From the NCBI GenBank assembly GCA_009923795.1, contig RFSU01000157.1, positions 1 to 5,399 of the forward strand: a stretch of 5,399 nt of DNA. The letters run 5' to 3'. The notes beneath the pieces are model-generated. The model was not told the origin of the DNA and did not search any database. It saw only the letters and a program-made list of their open reading frames with translations. Numbering within the stretch: the first letter of the stretch is position 1; every line of letters begins with the position of its first letter. This DNA comes from Sphingomonadaceae bacterium. Lineage in GTDB: Bacteria; Pseudomonadota; Alphaproteobacteria; Sphingomonadales; Sphingomonadaceae. The position numbers and the translations under genes are program-made. Shown in pieces: positions 1-5,399 of the stretch.

Positions 1-57
1 GCTGCTCAATACCGGGGGGTTACTTTTTCGAGCCTCCTCGGGTAACCGAGGAGGCTC
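1..57 (+). ncRNA. Candidate abiF-type structured RNA (3' part only)
   Basis: The 57 bases before the Abi_2 gene are not coding and are rich in structure. A perfect hairpin occupies 30-57. Its loop GTAA (42-45) is complementary to TTAC at 20-23, and opening two stem pairs extends this to GGTTAC (18-23) with GTAACC (42-47), so a pseudoknot is possible. A run of six G (14-19) precedes it. From general knowledge, AbiF-type genes are often preceded by a conserved structured RNA (the abiF RNA motif) proposed to act as an RNA antitoxin. The position and hairpin-plus-pseudoknot layout agree with that. The 5' part lies outside the window, so family membership is inferred and no covariance model was run. 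The alternative is a simple cis-regulatory leader of the abi mRNA. Confidence 0.45.
30..57 (+). promoter_or_regulatory. Perfect 12-bp hairpin hiding the abi ribosome binding site
   Basis: GAGCCTCCTCGG (30-41), loop GTAA (42-45) and CCGAGGAGGCTC (46-57) form a stem of 12 perfect pairs ending one base before the ATG at 59. The strong Shine-Dalgarno GAGGAGG (48-54), four bases from the start codon, lies wholly in the 3' arm. The 5' arm carries CCTCCTC, which mimics the anti-SD end of 16S rRNA. When folded, the stem should strongly reduce translation initiation. It is not an intrinsic terminator, because no T-run follows it on either strand. Confidence 0.8.
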
Positions 58-58
58 T

Positions 59-991
59 ATGCTTTATGATAAGCCTGCAACGACGATAGATGAGCAGATT
101 AAGTTCCTGCTGGACCGCGGTATGGTTGGCGATCAAGCCGTTATTCGACGTTGGTTAGAGACCGTCGGCTACTATCGCCTCAGCGCATATTGGCTGCCCT
201 ATGAACTCCCAGCGATTGGCGAGGAAACGAGGACTAAGCAGTTTCGCGACAATGCATCATTCCATCAAATCATTGATATATATGTATTCGATCGAAAACT
301 CAGATTGCTGGTAACTGAGGCAATTGAACGAATTGAAATCGCGTTGCGGTCGCGTTGGACCAATAGGCTTGCTCTCGCGCACGGTTCACATGCCCATCTC
401 GACGCGACAGCCTTTCAATCCGGCTACGATCACATCGCACTTTTATCGTCGCTGGCGAATCGATCCAAAGATAGCAACGAGGTGTTCGTTGACCACTATC
501 GTAAGAAATAAACCGAGCCCTTCTTGCCTCCCTTATGGGTCGTCACGGAACTCATGACTTTTGGCGAGTTGTCACGATGGTTCGCACTTACCAAAGATAA
601 CAAGGTGAAATCTGCAGTCGCGATGGATCTGGGTTTGCCGAACCGCGAAGTCTTGGAGGGCACCCTACAGTTGTTGTCTTACATTCGAAATATTTGTGCT
701 CATCACGGCCGCCTCTGGAATCGCCAAACTGTGAAGCGCTTGCCAAATATCAAGCGTTTCAGGGCTGATCTCGTAATTGTGGAAGCCGTTGTGGACGGCG
801 GCGTACAGGCGCAGCCGGCAAACTTCATCTACAACGCCCTCGTTGTTCTAGCGTATATGTTGCGCCACCAAAGTGCGGATACATCTTTCGTGCAACGGGC
901 AGTCGACCTTGTCCAGACCCGTTCAGCAGAACAACTCAAAGCAATGGGGTTCCCGATAGATTGGAGGTCACGACCCTGCTGGAGCATCTAA
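59..991 (+). pseudogene. Abi_2 family (AbiD/AbiF-like) HEPN protein, broken by an in-frame stop
   Basis: This is an abortive-infection family protein that would be about 310 residues, the usual family length. The ATG at 59 fits the family, which starts with a KPATTIDEQ-type segment (residues 5-13) and a YYRLSAYW block (38-45). A helix around residues 77-100 (FDRKLRLL, then ERIEIALRSRW) is also typical. Codon 151 (509-511) is TAA, where relatives normally have an aromatic residue in the HYRKK(Y)xxP segment. The frame continues open for 159 codons to the TAA at 989-991, with PPLWVVTELMTFGELS just after the stop and a HEPN RNase motif R210-N-I-C-A-H215 (686-703). A single base change (TAT or TAC to TAA) explains the break. 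The first fragment lacks the catalytic motif, and the second has only a TTG (524) or internal ATG (554) start without a clear ribosome site. The gene is visibly AT-richer than its neighbours. A sequencing error or readthrough cannot be excluded. Confidence 0.88.
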
Positions 992-1009
992 CTGCCCAGC
1001 AGAACTTTT
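976..1009 (+). terminator. Weak candidate terminator after abi
   Basis: CTGCTGG (976-982) and CCAGCAG (996-1002) can form a 7-bp stem around a 13-nt loop, followed by AAC and TTTT (1006-1009). It overlaps the abi stop codon. The loop is long and the T-run short, so it may be weak or not functional. On the minus strand the same hairpin has no T-run, so the convergent operon gains no clear terminator from it. Confidence 0.3.
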
Positions 1010-1023
1010 CCTTCGCAACTCCC

Positions 1024-2172
1024 TCACCCCTCCACCAAAAACGTCAGCCCCGCATTCTTCTCCAACCGCGCGAGTAGCCGCGCGGCCATCACAGCGCCGG
1101 GCGTCGTCACACCACCTGGCGTGTCCGTTTCCAGCAATGTGAGCGCGCTTTCGGAGATCATTTTGCTGGTGGAGCCATAGCCGGGGTCTTTATCGCCAGA
1201 GACGGAGACGCGCAGCGAGGTGCCATCCGGATATTCGCCGATGAAGAGCACATCGTAAAATCCGTTTTCGCGTTCTTCCTTGCTGGGGCCGTCCCCGGGC
1301 AGGATTTTGGCGTCGCCAAAGGGATTTGCCTTGGCGATTGCTTCGGCCATGGCGCGGCCGGCGTCGCCGATGGTCGTCATCATCATTTCATCATAGACAA
1401 AATCCCGGCCATAGGGGTGGCCGAGCAGGAAGTTGCTGCGATGCACATTCTTGGTGTTGATGGGGGCCATCACAAAGGGCGCGGTCCATGTGCCCGTGGC
1501 GCTATCATATTCCGGCATCAGGCCAGAGGGCTGGGCTGGTCCTTCAAAACCGGGGGTCAGGCCAAAGCTGCTTTTCAAAATGCCGATGATCTTGGGGTTT
1601 TTGGCCGCGGCCTTCATCGTTTCGGTGAGGCTCGCAATGGTGCCGCCAGAGGCGCCGCCTTGCATCTTCCTCACGCGGCCTTTGACACGCGGGGCGGGCT
1701 TGCCATGGCGCTGATTGGCCTCTTTCTGAAGGAACCAGACGCCCAGATCAAAGGGGATGGAATCAAAGCCGCAGGAAAAGACGATGCGGGCCCCAGTTTC
1801 CTTGGCGCGGGCATCATGCGCATCGATCATCTGCCGCATCCAGGCGGGTTCGCCGCACAGATCGACATAATCCGTGCCGGTTTCGGCGCAGGCGGCGACC
1901 AGTTCTGGGCCATAAAGCTGATAGGGGCCAACCGTGGTTAGGACGACGCGGGTGCGCTTGCACATGTCGATCAGCGTTGCGGGGGTGCTGGCATGGGGGG
2001 TGTCGCTGGGCAGGCCCATCTCATCGCGCACTTGAGTGAGTTTGGAGAGGCTACGGCCCGCCATGGCCCATTTCTGAATGCCCTGATTGGCGAGATATTC
2101 CGCAACAAGCCGGCCGGTAAAGCCGCTTGCGCCATAGACGATGATGTCGAATTCTGCGGTCTGCTTGGCCAT
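1024..2172 (-). CDS. Saccharopine dehydrogenase-like / trans-acting enoyl reductase family protein
   Basis: This 382-residue protein opens with a Rossmann nucleotide-binding fold: a beta strand FDIIVYG, then GASGFTGR (residues 14-21), followed by MAGRS around 38-41, where NADP-type proteins often bind the phosphate. VGPYQLYG (81-88), DYVDLCGE (101-108) and CGFDSIPFDLG (134-144) are hallmarks of the saccharopine-dehydrogenase-like family that includes human SCCPDH and the mycobacterial trans-acting enoyl reductases. The length fits the family. A cytosolic NAD(P)-dependent oxidoreductase role, perhaps on lipid-type substrates, is inferred; true lysine-pathway saccharopine dehydrogenase activity is unlikely from the family. 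A good AGGAG (2179-2183) sits six bases before the ATG. It is the last gene of the minus-strand array, 22 nt after dcd, and converges on abi with only 32 nt between them. The substrate is unknown. Confidence 0.85.
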   Translation of the reverse strand: MAKQTAEFDIIVYGASGFTGRLVAEYLANQGIQKWAMAGRSLSKLTQVRDEMGLPSDTPHASTPATLIDMCKRTRVVLTTVGPYQLYGPELVAACAETGTDYVDLCGEPAWMRQMIDAHDARAKETGARIVFSCGFDSIPFDLGVWFLQKEANQRHGKPAPRVKGRVRKMQGGASGGTIASLTETMKAAAKNPKIIGILKSSFGLTPGFEGPAQPSGLMPEYDSATGTWTAPFVMAPINTKNVHRSNFLLGHPYGRDFVYDEMMMTTIGDAGRAMAEAIAKANPFGDAKILPGDGPSKEERENGFYDVLFIGEYPDGTSLRVSVSGDKDPGYGSTSKMISESALTLLETDTPGGVTTPGAVMAARLLARLEKNAGLTFLVEG

Positions 2173-2194
2173 GTGTTTCTCCTATCGTCGTGAT

Positions 2195-2749
2195 TTACAG
2201 CTTGGGCAGGGTGACCCCTTTTTGCCCCATATATTTGCCAGCCCGATCGGCATAGCTTGTCTCACAAGGCTGCTCGCCTTTCAGGAAGAGGAACTGACAC
2301 GCCCCTTCATTGGCATAGATTTTGGCAGGGAGCGGCGTGGTGTTGGAAAACTCCAGCGTCACATGCCCTTCCCAGCCGGGTTCCAGCGGGGTGACGTTCA
2401 CGATGATGCCGCAGCGGGCATAGGTGGATTTGCCAAGGCAGATGACCAGCACATCGCGCGGCACACGGAAATATTCGACCGTGCGGGCAAGGGCAAAGCT
2501 GTTGGGCGGAATGATGCACACATCGGTCTTGCGATCGACAAAGCTCTTCGGGTCAAATTCCTTGGGATCAACCACGGAACTGTCGACATTGGTGAAGATC
2601 TTAAACTCATCGGCAACGCGCGCGTCATAGCCATAAGAGGACAGGCCATAGCTGATGCAGCCGTCGCGGCGCTGGCCCTCCACAAAGGGGTCGATCATGC
2701 CCGTGCTCAGCGCCTGTTCGCGGATCCATATATCGGACAGAATGGACAT
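2195..2749 (-). CDS. dcd: dCTP deaminase
   Basis: The enzyme converts dCTP to dUTP and ammonia in the cytosol; dUTPase then gives dUMP for thymidylate synthesis. The 184-residue length is normal for the homotrimeric dUTPase/dCTP-deaminase superfamily. Visible signatures are LSSYGYDAR (residues 36-44), GKSTYARCG (106-114) with S108 and R112 matching the S111 and R115 active-site residues of the E. coli enzyme, and TPLEPGWEGHVTLEFSN (120-136), in which E133 corresponds to the catalytic E138. K107 replaces the E. coli R110. QFLFL (152-156) and the C-terminal YMGQKGVTLPKL segment, which closes over the nucleotide, are also present. The start is supported by AGGAG (2755-2759) five bases upstream. 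It lies 8 nt downstream of cdd, so the two pyrimidine deaminases are almost certainly co-transcribed. A bifunctional dCTP deaminase/dUTPase cannot be ruled out from sequence reading alone. Confidence 0.95.
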   Translation of the reverse strand: MSILSDIWIREQALSTGMIDPFVEGQRRDGCISYGLSSYGYDARVADEFKIFTNVDSSVVDPKEFDPKSFVDRKTDVCIIPPNSFALARTVEYFRVPRDVLVICLGKSTYARCGIIVNVTPLEPGWEGHVTLEFSNTTPLPAKIYANEGACQFLFLKGEQPCETSYADRAGKYMGQKGVTLPKL

Positions 2750-2754
2750 TTATT

Positions 2755-2760
2755 CTCCTA
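2755..2760 (-). promoter_or_regulatory. dcd ribosome binding site overlapping the cdd stop codon
   Basis: Read on the minus strand, the string is TAGGAG: the TAG is the stop codon of cdd (2758-2760), and its last two bases begin the AGGAG Shine-Dalgarno of dcd, five bases before the dcd ATG. Ribosomes ending cdd stop on the dcd initiation site, which favours coupled translation of the two deaminases. Confidence 0.7.
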
Positions 2761-3207
2761 AACAAGCCCAAGATCGGCTGGGCCAAAAGCAAATGGCAAA
2801 AGGCTTGATAGCGTGTGCCGTTCCACCACGCCACCATCGGCTGAGGCGCAATGGATGACAATATCATGGCCCGATAGGCCCCCCGCTTCATTAATCACCT
2901 GACGGCAGCGGCCACAGGGGCGCACAGGGTCTGTCCCGGTGATGGCACCTGCCACCAGCTTGCCACCGATAATCGCAATTTCGCGCACATCGCGCAAATG
3001 CCCGGCGGCATTGGCCGTGCCCAGCGCTACGGTTTCCGCGCAGAGGGTGAGGCCATAGCTTGCATTTTCAAAGTTGCAGCCGGTGATGATGCTGCCATCC
3101 GCCAGCAAAAGGGCAGCGCCAACCCCAAATCCCGAATAGGGCGCATGCGCCTGTGCCGCCGCCGCGCGGGCGCGATCAACAAGTGTGCGGGTGGTCTCAT
3201 CGGTCAT
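2758..3207 (-). CDS. cdd: Cytidine deaminase
   Basis: It hydrolyses cytidine and deoxycytidine to uridine and deoxyuridine in pyrimidine salvage. The 149-residue protein is the short, homotetrameric zinc type. Zinc ligands and catalytic residue are intact: C56-A57-E58 (E58 the proton shuttle) and P97-C98-G-R-C101. The substrate loop NFENAS (45-50), YSGFGVGAAL (24-33) and the C-terminal LLPFAFGP (136-143) are standard. The chosen start is the ATG at 3205-3207; a longer reading to 3285 is possible, but its first 26 residues overlap the upstream gene and do not resemble the family. The ATG overlaps the TGA of the GH25-like gene as ATGA, and there is no strong Shine-Dalgarno, so initiation probably depends on ribosomes finishing the upstream gene. 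dcd follows after 8 nt. Confidence 0.95.
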   Translation of the reverse strand: MTDETTRTLVDRARAAAAQAHAPYSGFGVGAALLLADGSIITGCNFENASYGLTLCAETVALGTANAAGHLRDVREIAIIGGKLVAGAITGTDPVRPCGRCRQVINEAGGLSGHDIVIHCASADGGVVERHTLSSLLPFAFGPADLGLV

Positions 3208-3878
3208 TGTTGAATTACATTCCAATTGGTGCTGCCTTGGATGCCCTTTACGCGCCGAAATGTCGAGGCTTGCCACATCGCCCAATCGCGACTGGCGTAA
3301 GAGGGGCGCAGGAAGAAGCCTGTGAGCCAGAGTGGACGGTCAATGGCGCTGCTAATCTCATAATTCCGCTCAAAATCGCGCGACAGGCCTAGGATGATGG
3401 TCTTGCCCGTATGCGCTTCCACCATTTGGATAAATCGGCTCAGATCTCGCAGAACCTGCGCGCGCTCTGGCCGGTCATCGCAATTGCCCGATAGGGTCAG
3501 CTTGACGGCGGCAGGCAGGGCGGTCTGATCCCGCTCCACAATGGAGATGAAGTTGGTCGCCTGATCCAAGGCCGGGCGGCAGAGCGAATAGACGTGGTAC
3601 GCGCCCCGGCGCAGGCCAGCGGCATCCGCCTTTTCCCAATTTTCGGCGAAATTGGGGTCGGCACTATCCGCCCCCTCGGTCGCCTTGATATAAGCAAAAT
3701 CGGCCCCGGCGGCTTCAACCGTGGGCCAGGCGATGACGCCATTTTCTTCGGATACATCGACGCCCTGTACGGGATAGGCAGCCGCATCGGGCTTCCAATG
3801 CGCGGCTCCCCAGAACAGCAGCCCCGCAAGGACGACAAAGGCAGATGAGAATATGCCGACCCGAAATCGCCCCCGCAT
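3204..3878 (-). CDS. GH25-family (lysozyme-like) protein, probably catalytically inactive
   Basis: This 224-residue protein has a basic N-terminus and a hydrophobic stretch (about residues 7-26), so it should be exported or anchored in the inner membrane facing the periplasm; no lipobox Cys is seen. The rest follows the muramidase family GH25: GVDVS (39-43) with the first family Asp D41, DFAYIKATEG (60-69), GAYHVYSLC (92-100), RPLWLTGFF (181-189) and a C-terminal WQ...VKGIQG...NWNVI block. C100 and C133 probably form a disulfide. The catalytic DxE motif, normally in an LPPxxDxE string before GNC, reads LPAAVKLTL (121-129): K126 and T128 stand in place of Asp and Glu. The late Asp of the usual VDLN motif is N218. 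It may therefore bind rather than cut peptidoglycan; this is inference. It starts 3 nt after the UPF0262 stop, with AAGGGG (3885-3890) as ribosome site, and its TGA overlaps the cdd ATG. Confidence 0.82.
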   Translation of the reverse strand: MRGRFRVGIFSSAFVVLAGLLFWGAAHWKPDAAAYPVQGVDVSEENGVIAWPTVEAAGADFAYIKATEGADSADPNFAENWEKADAAGLRRGAYHVYSLCRPALDQATNFISIVERDQTALPAAVKLTLSGNCDDRPERAQVLRDLSRFIQMVEAHTGKTIILGLSRDFERNYEISSAIDRPLWLTGFFLRPSYASRDWAMWQASTFRRVKGIQGSTNWNVIQQ

Positions 3879-3881
3879 GCC

Positions 3882-4376
3882 TTACCCCTTAATGTGCAGT
3901 ACGCAGATCAGCGTGAACAGCCGTCGTGCCGTATCAAAATCAACATCAATTTTGCCGTCGAGGCGCTCTTTTAAAAGATCTGCCCCTTCATTGTGGATGG
4001 CCCGGCGCGCCATATCCACCGTTTCAATCTGTTGCGGGGTTGAGACGCGAATCGCCTGATAATAGCTGTCACAAATCGCGAAATAATCGCGGATCAGCCG
4101 CCGAAACCGACCAAGCCCCAAGATGACAGAACCAAAGGGGCTGCCATCTTCTCGGCCCATGTCAAAGGCAAGCCGGCCTTCCTCTACCCGCAGCATCAAT
4201 TGATACGGCCCGGAATAGCCATCTTCCGCCACGCGCTGCGGCGCGAAAAAATTGCCTTCTAAGATGTCGAAAATGGCGATGCGCCGCTCCTGCTCAATAT
4301 CTGCAGAGCGCCAGATGATCGTATGCTCGTCGAGCTTGATATCGATGATGCGGGGATCGGCCATAGACATGCGCAT
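3882..4376 (-). CDS. UPF0262 family protein
   Basis: This is an uncharacterised protein family of alphaproteobacteria, about 160 residues; this one has 164. The match rests on strongly conserved strings: IAIFDILE (33-40), GPYQLMLRVEEGRLAFDM (56-73), RFRRLIRDYFAICDSYYQAIR (90-110), STPQQIETVDM (112-122), and the C-terminal HNEGADLLKERL and DFDTARRLFTLICVLH (146-161). It has no signal peptide, membrane segment or recognisable catalytic motif, so it is predicted soluble and its function is unknown. Three in-frame ATGs are clustered at 4376, 4370 and 4364, and none has a good Shine-Dalgarno, so the exact start is open; relatives usually begin just before the RIIDIKLDE segment, which any of the three would allow. 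It is the first gene of the minus-strand array and is divergent from dnaB. Its own promoter should lie in 4377-4480. Confidence 0.9.
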   Translation of the reverse strand: MRMSMADPRIIDIKLDEHTIIWRSADIEQERRIAIFDILEGNFFAPQRVAEDGYSGPYQLMLRVEEGRLAFDMGREDGSPFGSVILGLGRFRRLIRDYFAICDSYYQAIRVSTPQQIETVDMARRAIHNEGADLLKERLDGKIDVDFDTARRLFTLICVLHIKG

Positions 4377-4480
4377 ATCGAATGCCGCGCGGCTTGGAAA
4401 GATGAGGACGATATGAGTTATCCCCGTTATCCTCTTGTCTCGAATTTTGCGTTCCCGGCTGCTTGCGCCATGAGGGGAAA
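4377..4480. other. Divergent intergenic spacer between the operon and dnaB
   Basis: This 104-nt spacer must carry or overlap the start signals for the minus-strand operon and possibly for dnaB. No convincing -35/-10 pair was found in either direction; the best + strand candidate, TTGGAA (4394-4399) with GTTATC 17 nt later (4417-4422), is poor at the -10. The dnaB ribosome site is GAGGGG (4472-4477), close before its ATG. The only other structure seen is the tandem TTATCC repeat at 4418-4435. Confidence 0.6.
4418..4435 (+). promoter_or_regulatory. Two tandem DnaA-box-like 9-mers
   Basis: TTATCCCCG (4418-4426) and TTATCCTCT (4427-4435) are adjacent head-to-tail, each matching 7 of 9 bases of the DnaA box TTATCCACA, with the first six exact in both. 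They lie 46 nt before the dnaB start. DnaA binding here, regulating dnaB or the divergent operon, is a hypothesis. The repeat could equally be chance or a site for another regulator. Confidence 0.25.
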
Positions 4481-5399
4481 ATGGCAGACCCCGTTCGATT
4501 GATTCACGACACCAGCGACACCGCTGTGCAGCTTCCCCATAATGTTGAGGCAGAGGCCGCCCTTTTGGGGGCGCTGATGATCGACAATCGCGTGGCAGAG
4601 GATGTGCAGCTGAAGCTGCGCGCCGAACATTTTTTTGAGCCAGTCCACGGCCGGATTTACGATGCGATCATGAAGCTGGTGGATCGATCCATGGTGGCAA
4701 CACCCGTCACGCTCAAGCCCATGTTTGAGGCCGATGAGGCGATGAAGGCGCTCGGCGGCCCAGCCTATTTGGCGCAGCTGACCGGGTCGGGGGCGGCCTT
4801 GCTCGGCGCGCGGGATTTTGCAGCGCAGATTTATGATCTGGCCTTGCTGCGTGAGTTGGTGAGCGTGGGCCGCGAGATGGCGACCCGGGCGCTGGATACC
4901 AGCGAAGCCGTTCTGCCAACCGAACAAATCGAAACGGCAGAAATGGCCTTGTACCGTGTGGCCGAACAAGGCGGGGAAACAGGGAGCACCAAATCCTTTG
5001 GTCAGGCGACTAAGATGGCCGTTTCGCTGGCGGAAAAGGCCCTGAACTCGGGCGGCGGCCTATCGGGCGTGACAACGGGAATCGATGGCATCAACGCCAA
5101 AACGGGCGGCCTGCACCATTCCGATCTCATCATTCTTGCCGGGCGTCCCGGTATGGGCAAAACGGCCTTGGCAACCAACATCGCCTTTAATGCGGCCCGG
5201 CGCTGGGCGCGCGATTTGGAAGATGGCATTCCGCCGGAAAAATCGGTCGGAGCACCGGTTGCCTTTTTCAGCCTCGAAATGTCGGCCGATCAGCTGGCGA
5301 CGCGTATCCTGTCGGAGCAATCCGAAATCAGTTCCGAAAATCTGCGTATGGGCAAAATCAGCCAGACGGAATTTCGCAGCCTGGCCCGTGCGGCGGCTG
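4481..5399 (+). CDS. dnaB: Replicative DNA helicase DnaB (5' part, runs off the window)
   Basis: DnaB is the hexameric helicase that unwinds DNA at the replication fork and recruits primase. The 306 visible codons start at ATG 4481, eight bases after the start of the GAGGGG ribosome site. LPHNVEAEAALLGALMID (18-35) opens the N-terminal primase-interacting domain, which continues through HFFEPVHGRIYDAI (50-63) and GGPAYLAQL (92-100). After the linker, the RecA-like motor begins: GVTTGIDGINAKTGGL (196-211), Walker A GRPGMGKTA (221-229), and SLEMS (264-268). The stretch between Walker A and SLEMS (about 240-258, RRWARDLEDGIPPEKSVGA) is longer than in E. coli DnaB, as is usual in alphaproteobacteria. 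The frame is open to the window edge; Walker B and the DNA-binding loops lie beyond it. Full length in the family is about 460-510 residues. There is no sign of an intein up to the edge. It is divergent from the UPF0262-led operon. Confidence 0.96.
   Translation, partial: MADPVRLIHDTSDTAVQLPHNVEAEAALLGALMIDNRVAEDVQLKLRAEHFFEPVHGRIYDAIMKLVDRSMVATPVTLKPMFEADEAMKALGGPAYLAQLTGSGAALLGARDFAAQIYDLALLRELVSVGREMATRALDTSEAVLPTEQIETAEMALYRVAEQGGETGSTKSFGQATKMAVSLAEKALNSGGGLSGVTTGIDGINAKTGGLHHSDLIILAGRPGMGKTALATNIAFNAARRWARDLEDGIPPEKSVGAPVAFFSLEMSADQLATRILSEQSEISSENLRMGKISQTEFRSLARAAA

Noticed and set aside
30..57. The 12-bp hairpin as an intrinsic terminator of an upstream or minus-strand gene
   Set aside because: No T-run follows the stem on either strand; the T-run at 24-28 precedes it on the + strand and reads as A on the other. 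Its overlap with the Shine-Dalgarno of abi points to a leader function.
524..991. The second abi half as an independent gene starting with TTG
   Set aside because: It is in the same frame as the first half, begins inside a conserved segment of the family, and has no ribosome site, so it is the 3' part of one broken gene.
1417..1941. A 174-codon open frame on the + strand
   Set aside because: It is wholly antisense to the well-supported saccharopine-dehydrogenase-like gene and its translation resembles no family; long antisense frames are expected in GC-rich genes.
2141..2761. A 206-codon open frame on the + strand
   Set aside because: It is antisense to dcd, whose active-site motifs are intact, and is a by-product of GC-biased codons.
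4501..4505. GATTC (GANTC, CcrM methylation site) at the beginning of dnaB
   Set aside because: It is a single 5-base site inside coding sequence; without a cluster or conservation data there is no support for a regulatory role.
4427..4969. A 180-codon open frame on the minus strand
   Set aside because: It is antisense to the N-terminal domain of dnaB, with no recognisable protein features.

Overview
The window looks like chromosomal DNA from an alphaproteobacterium, most likely a sphingomonad. The evidence is the UPF0262 family protein (an alphaproteobacterial family), the alphaproteobacterial style of Dcd and DnaB, and the generally high GC content. The species cannot be named from this sequence alone.

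Layout. Positions 1-991 hold an accessory, AT-richer block: a structured leader with a perfect 12-bp hairpin, then an Abi_2 (AbiD/AbiF-type, HEPN) gene on the + strand. The gene is interrupted by one in-frame TAA, with the reading frame open and well conserved on both sides. From 4376 down to 1024, five genes run on the minus strand in one tight array: UPF0262 protein, GH25-like secreted or anchored protein, cytidine deaminase (cdd), dCTP deaminase (dcd), and a saccharopine-dehydrogenase-like/trans-acting enoyl reductase protein. Gaps within it are 3 nt, a 4-nt overlap, 8 nt and 22 nt, so it is probably one operon. At 4481 the replicative helicase gene dnaB starts on the + strand, divergent from the operon across a 104-nt spacer, and runs off the window's right end (306 codons visible).

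How the genes work together. cdd and dcd both deaminate the cytosine ring (nucleoside salvage and dCTP to dUTP) and together feed uridine, deoxyuridine and dUTP towards thymidylate synthesis. Their close coupling and position beside dnaB make a DNA-precursor and replication neighbourhood. The other three operon members have no obvious link to that pathway.

Most noteworthy points. (1) The abi leader carries the gene's Shine-Dalgarno inside the hairpin, and the hairpin loop can pair with bases just upstream. This matches the arrangement of RNA-linked AbiF toxin modules, but here the toxin reading frame is broken. (2) The GH25-family protein has lost the catalytic DxE motif (K and T instead of D and E) and is probably a pseudoenzyme. 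(3) Two tandem DnaA-box-like 9-mers lie just upstream of dnaB. No tRNA, rRNA, CRISPR array or insertion sequence was seen.
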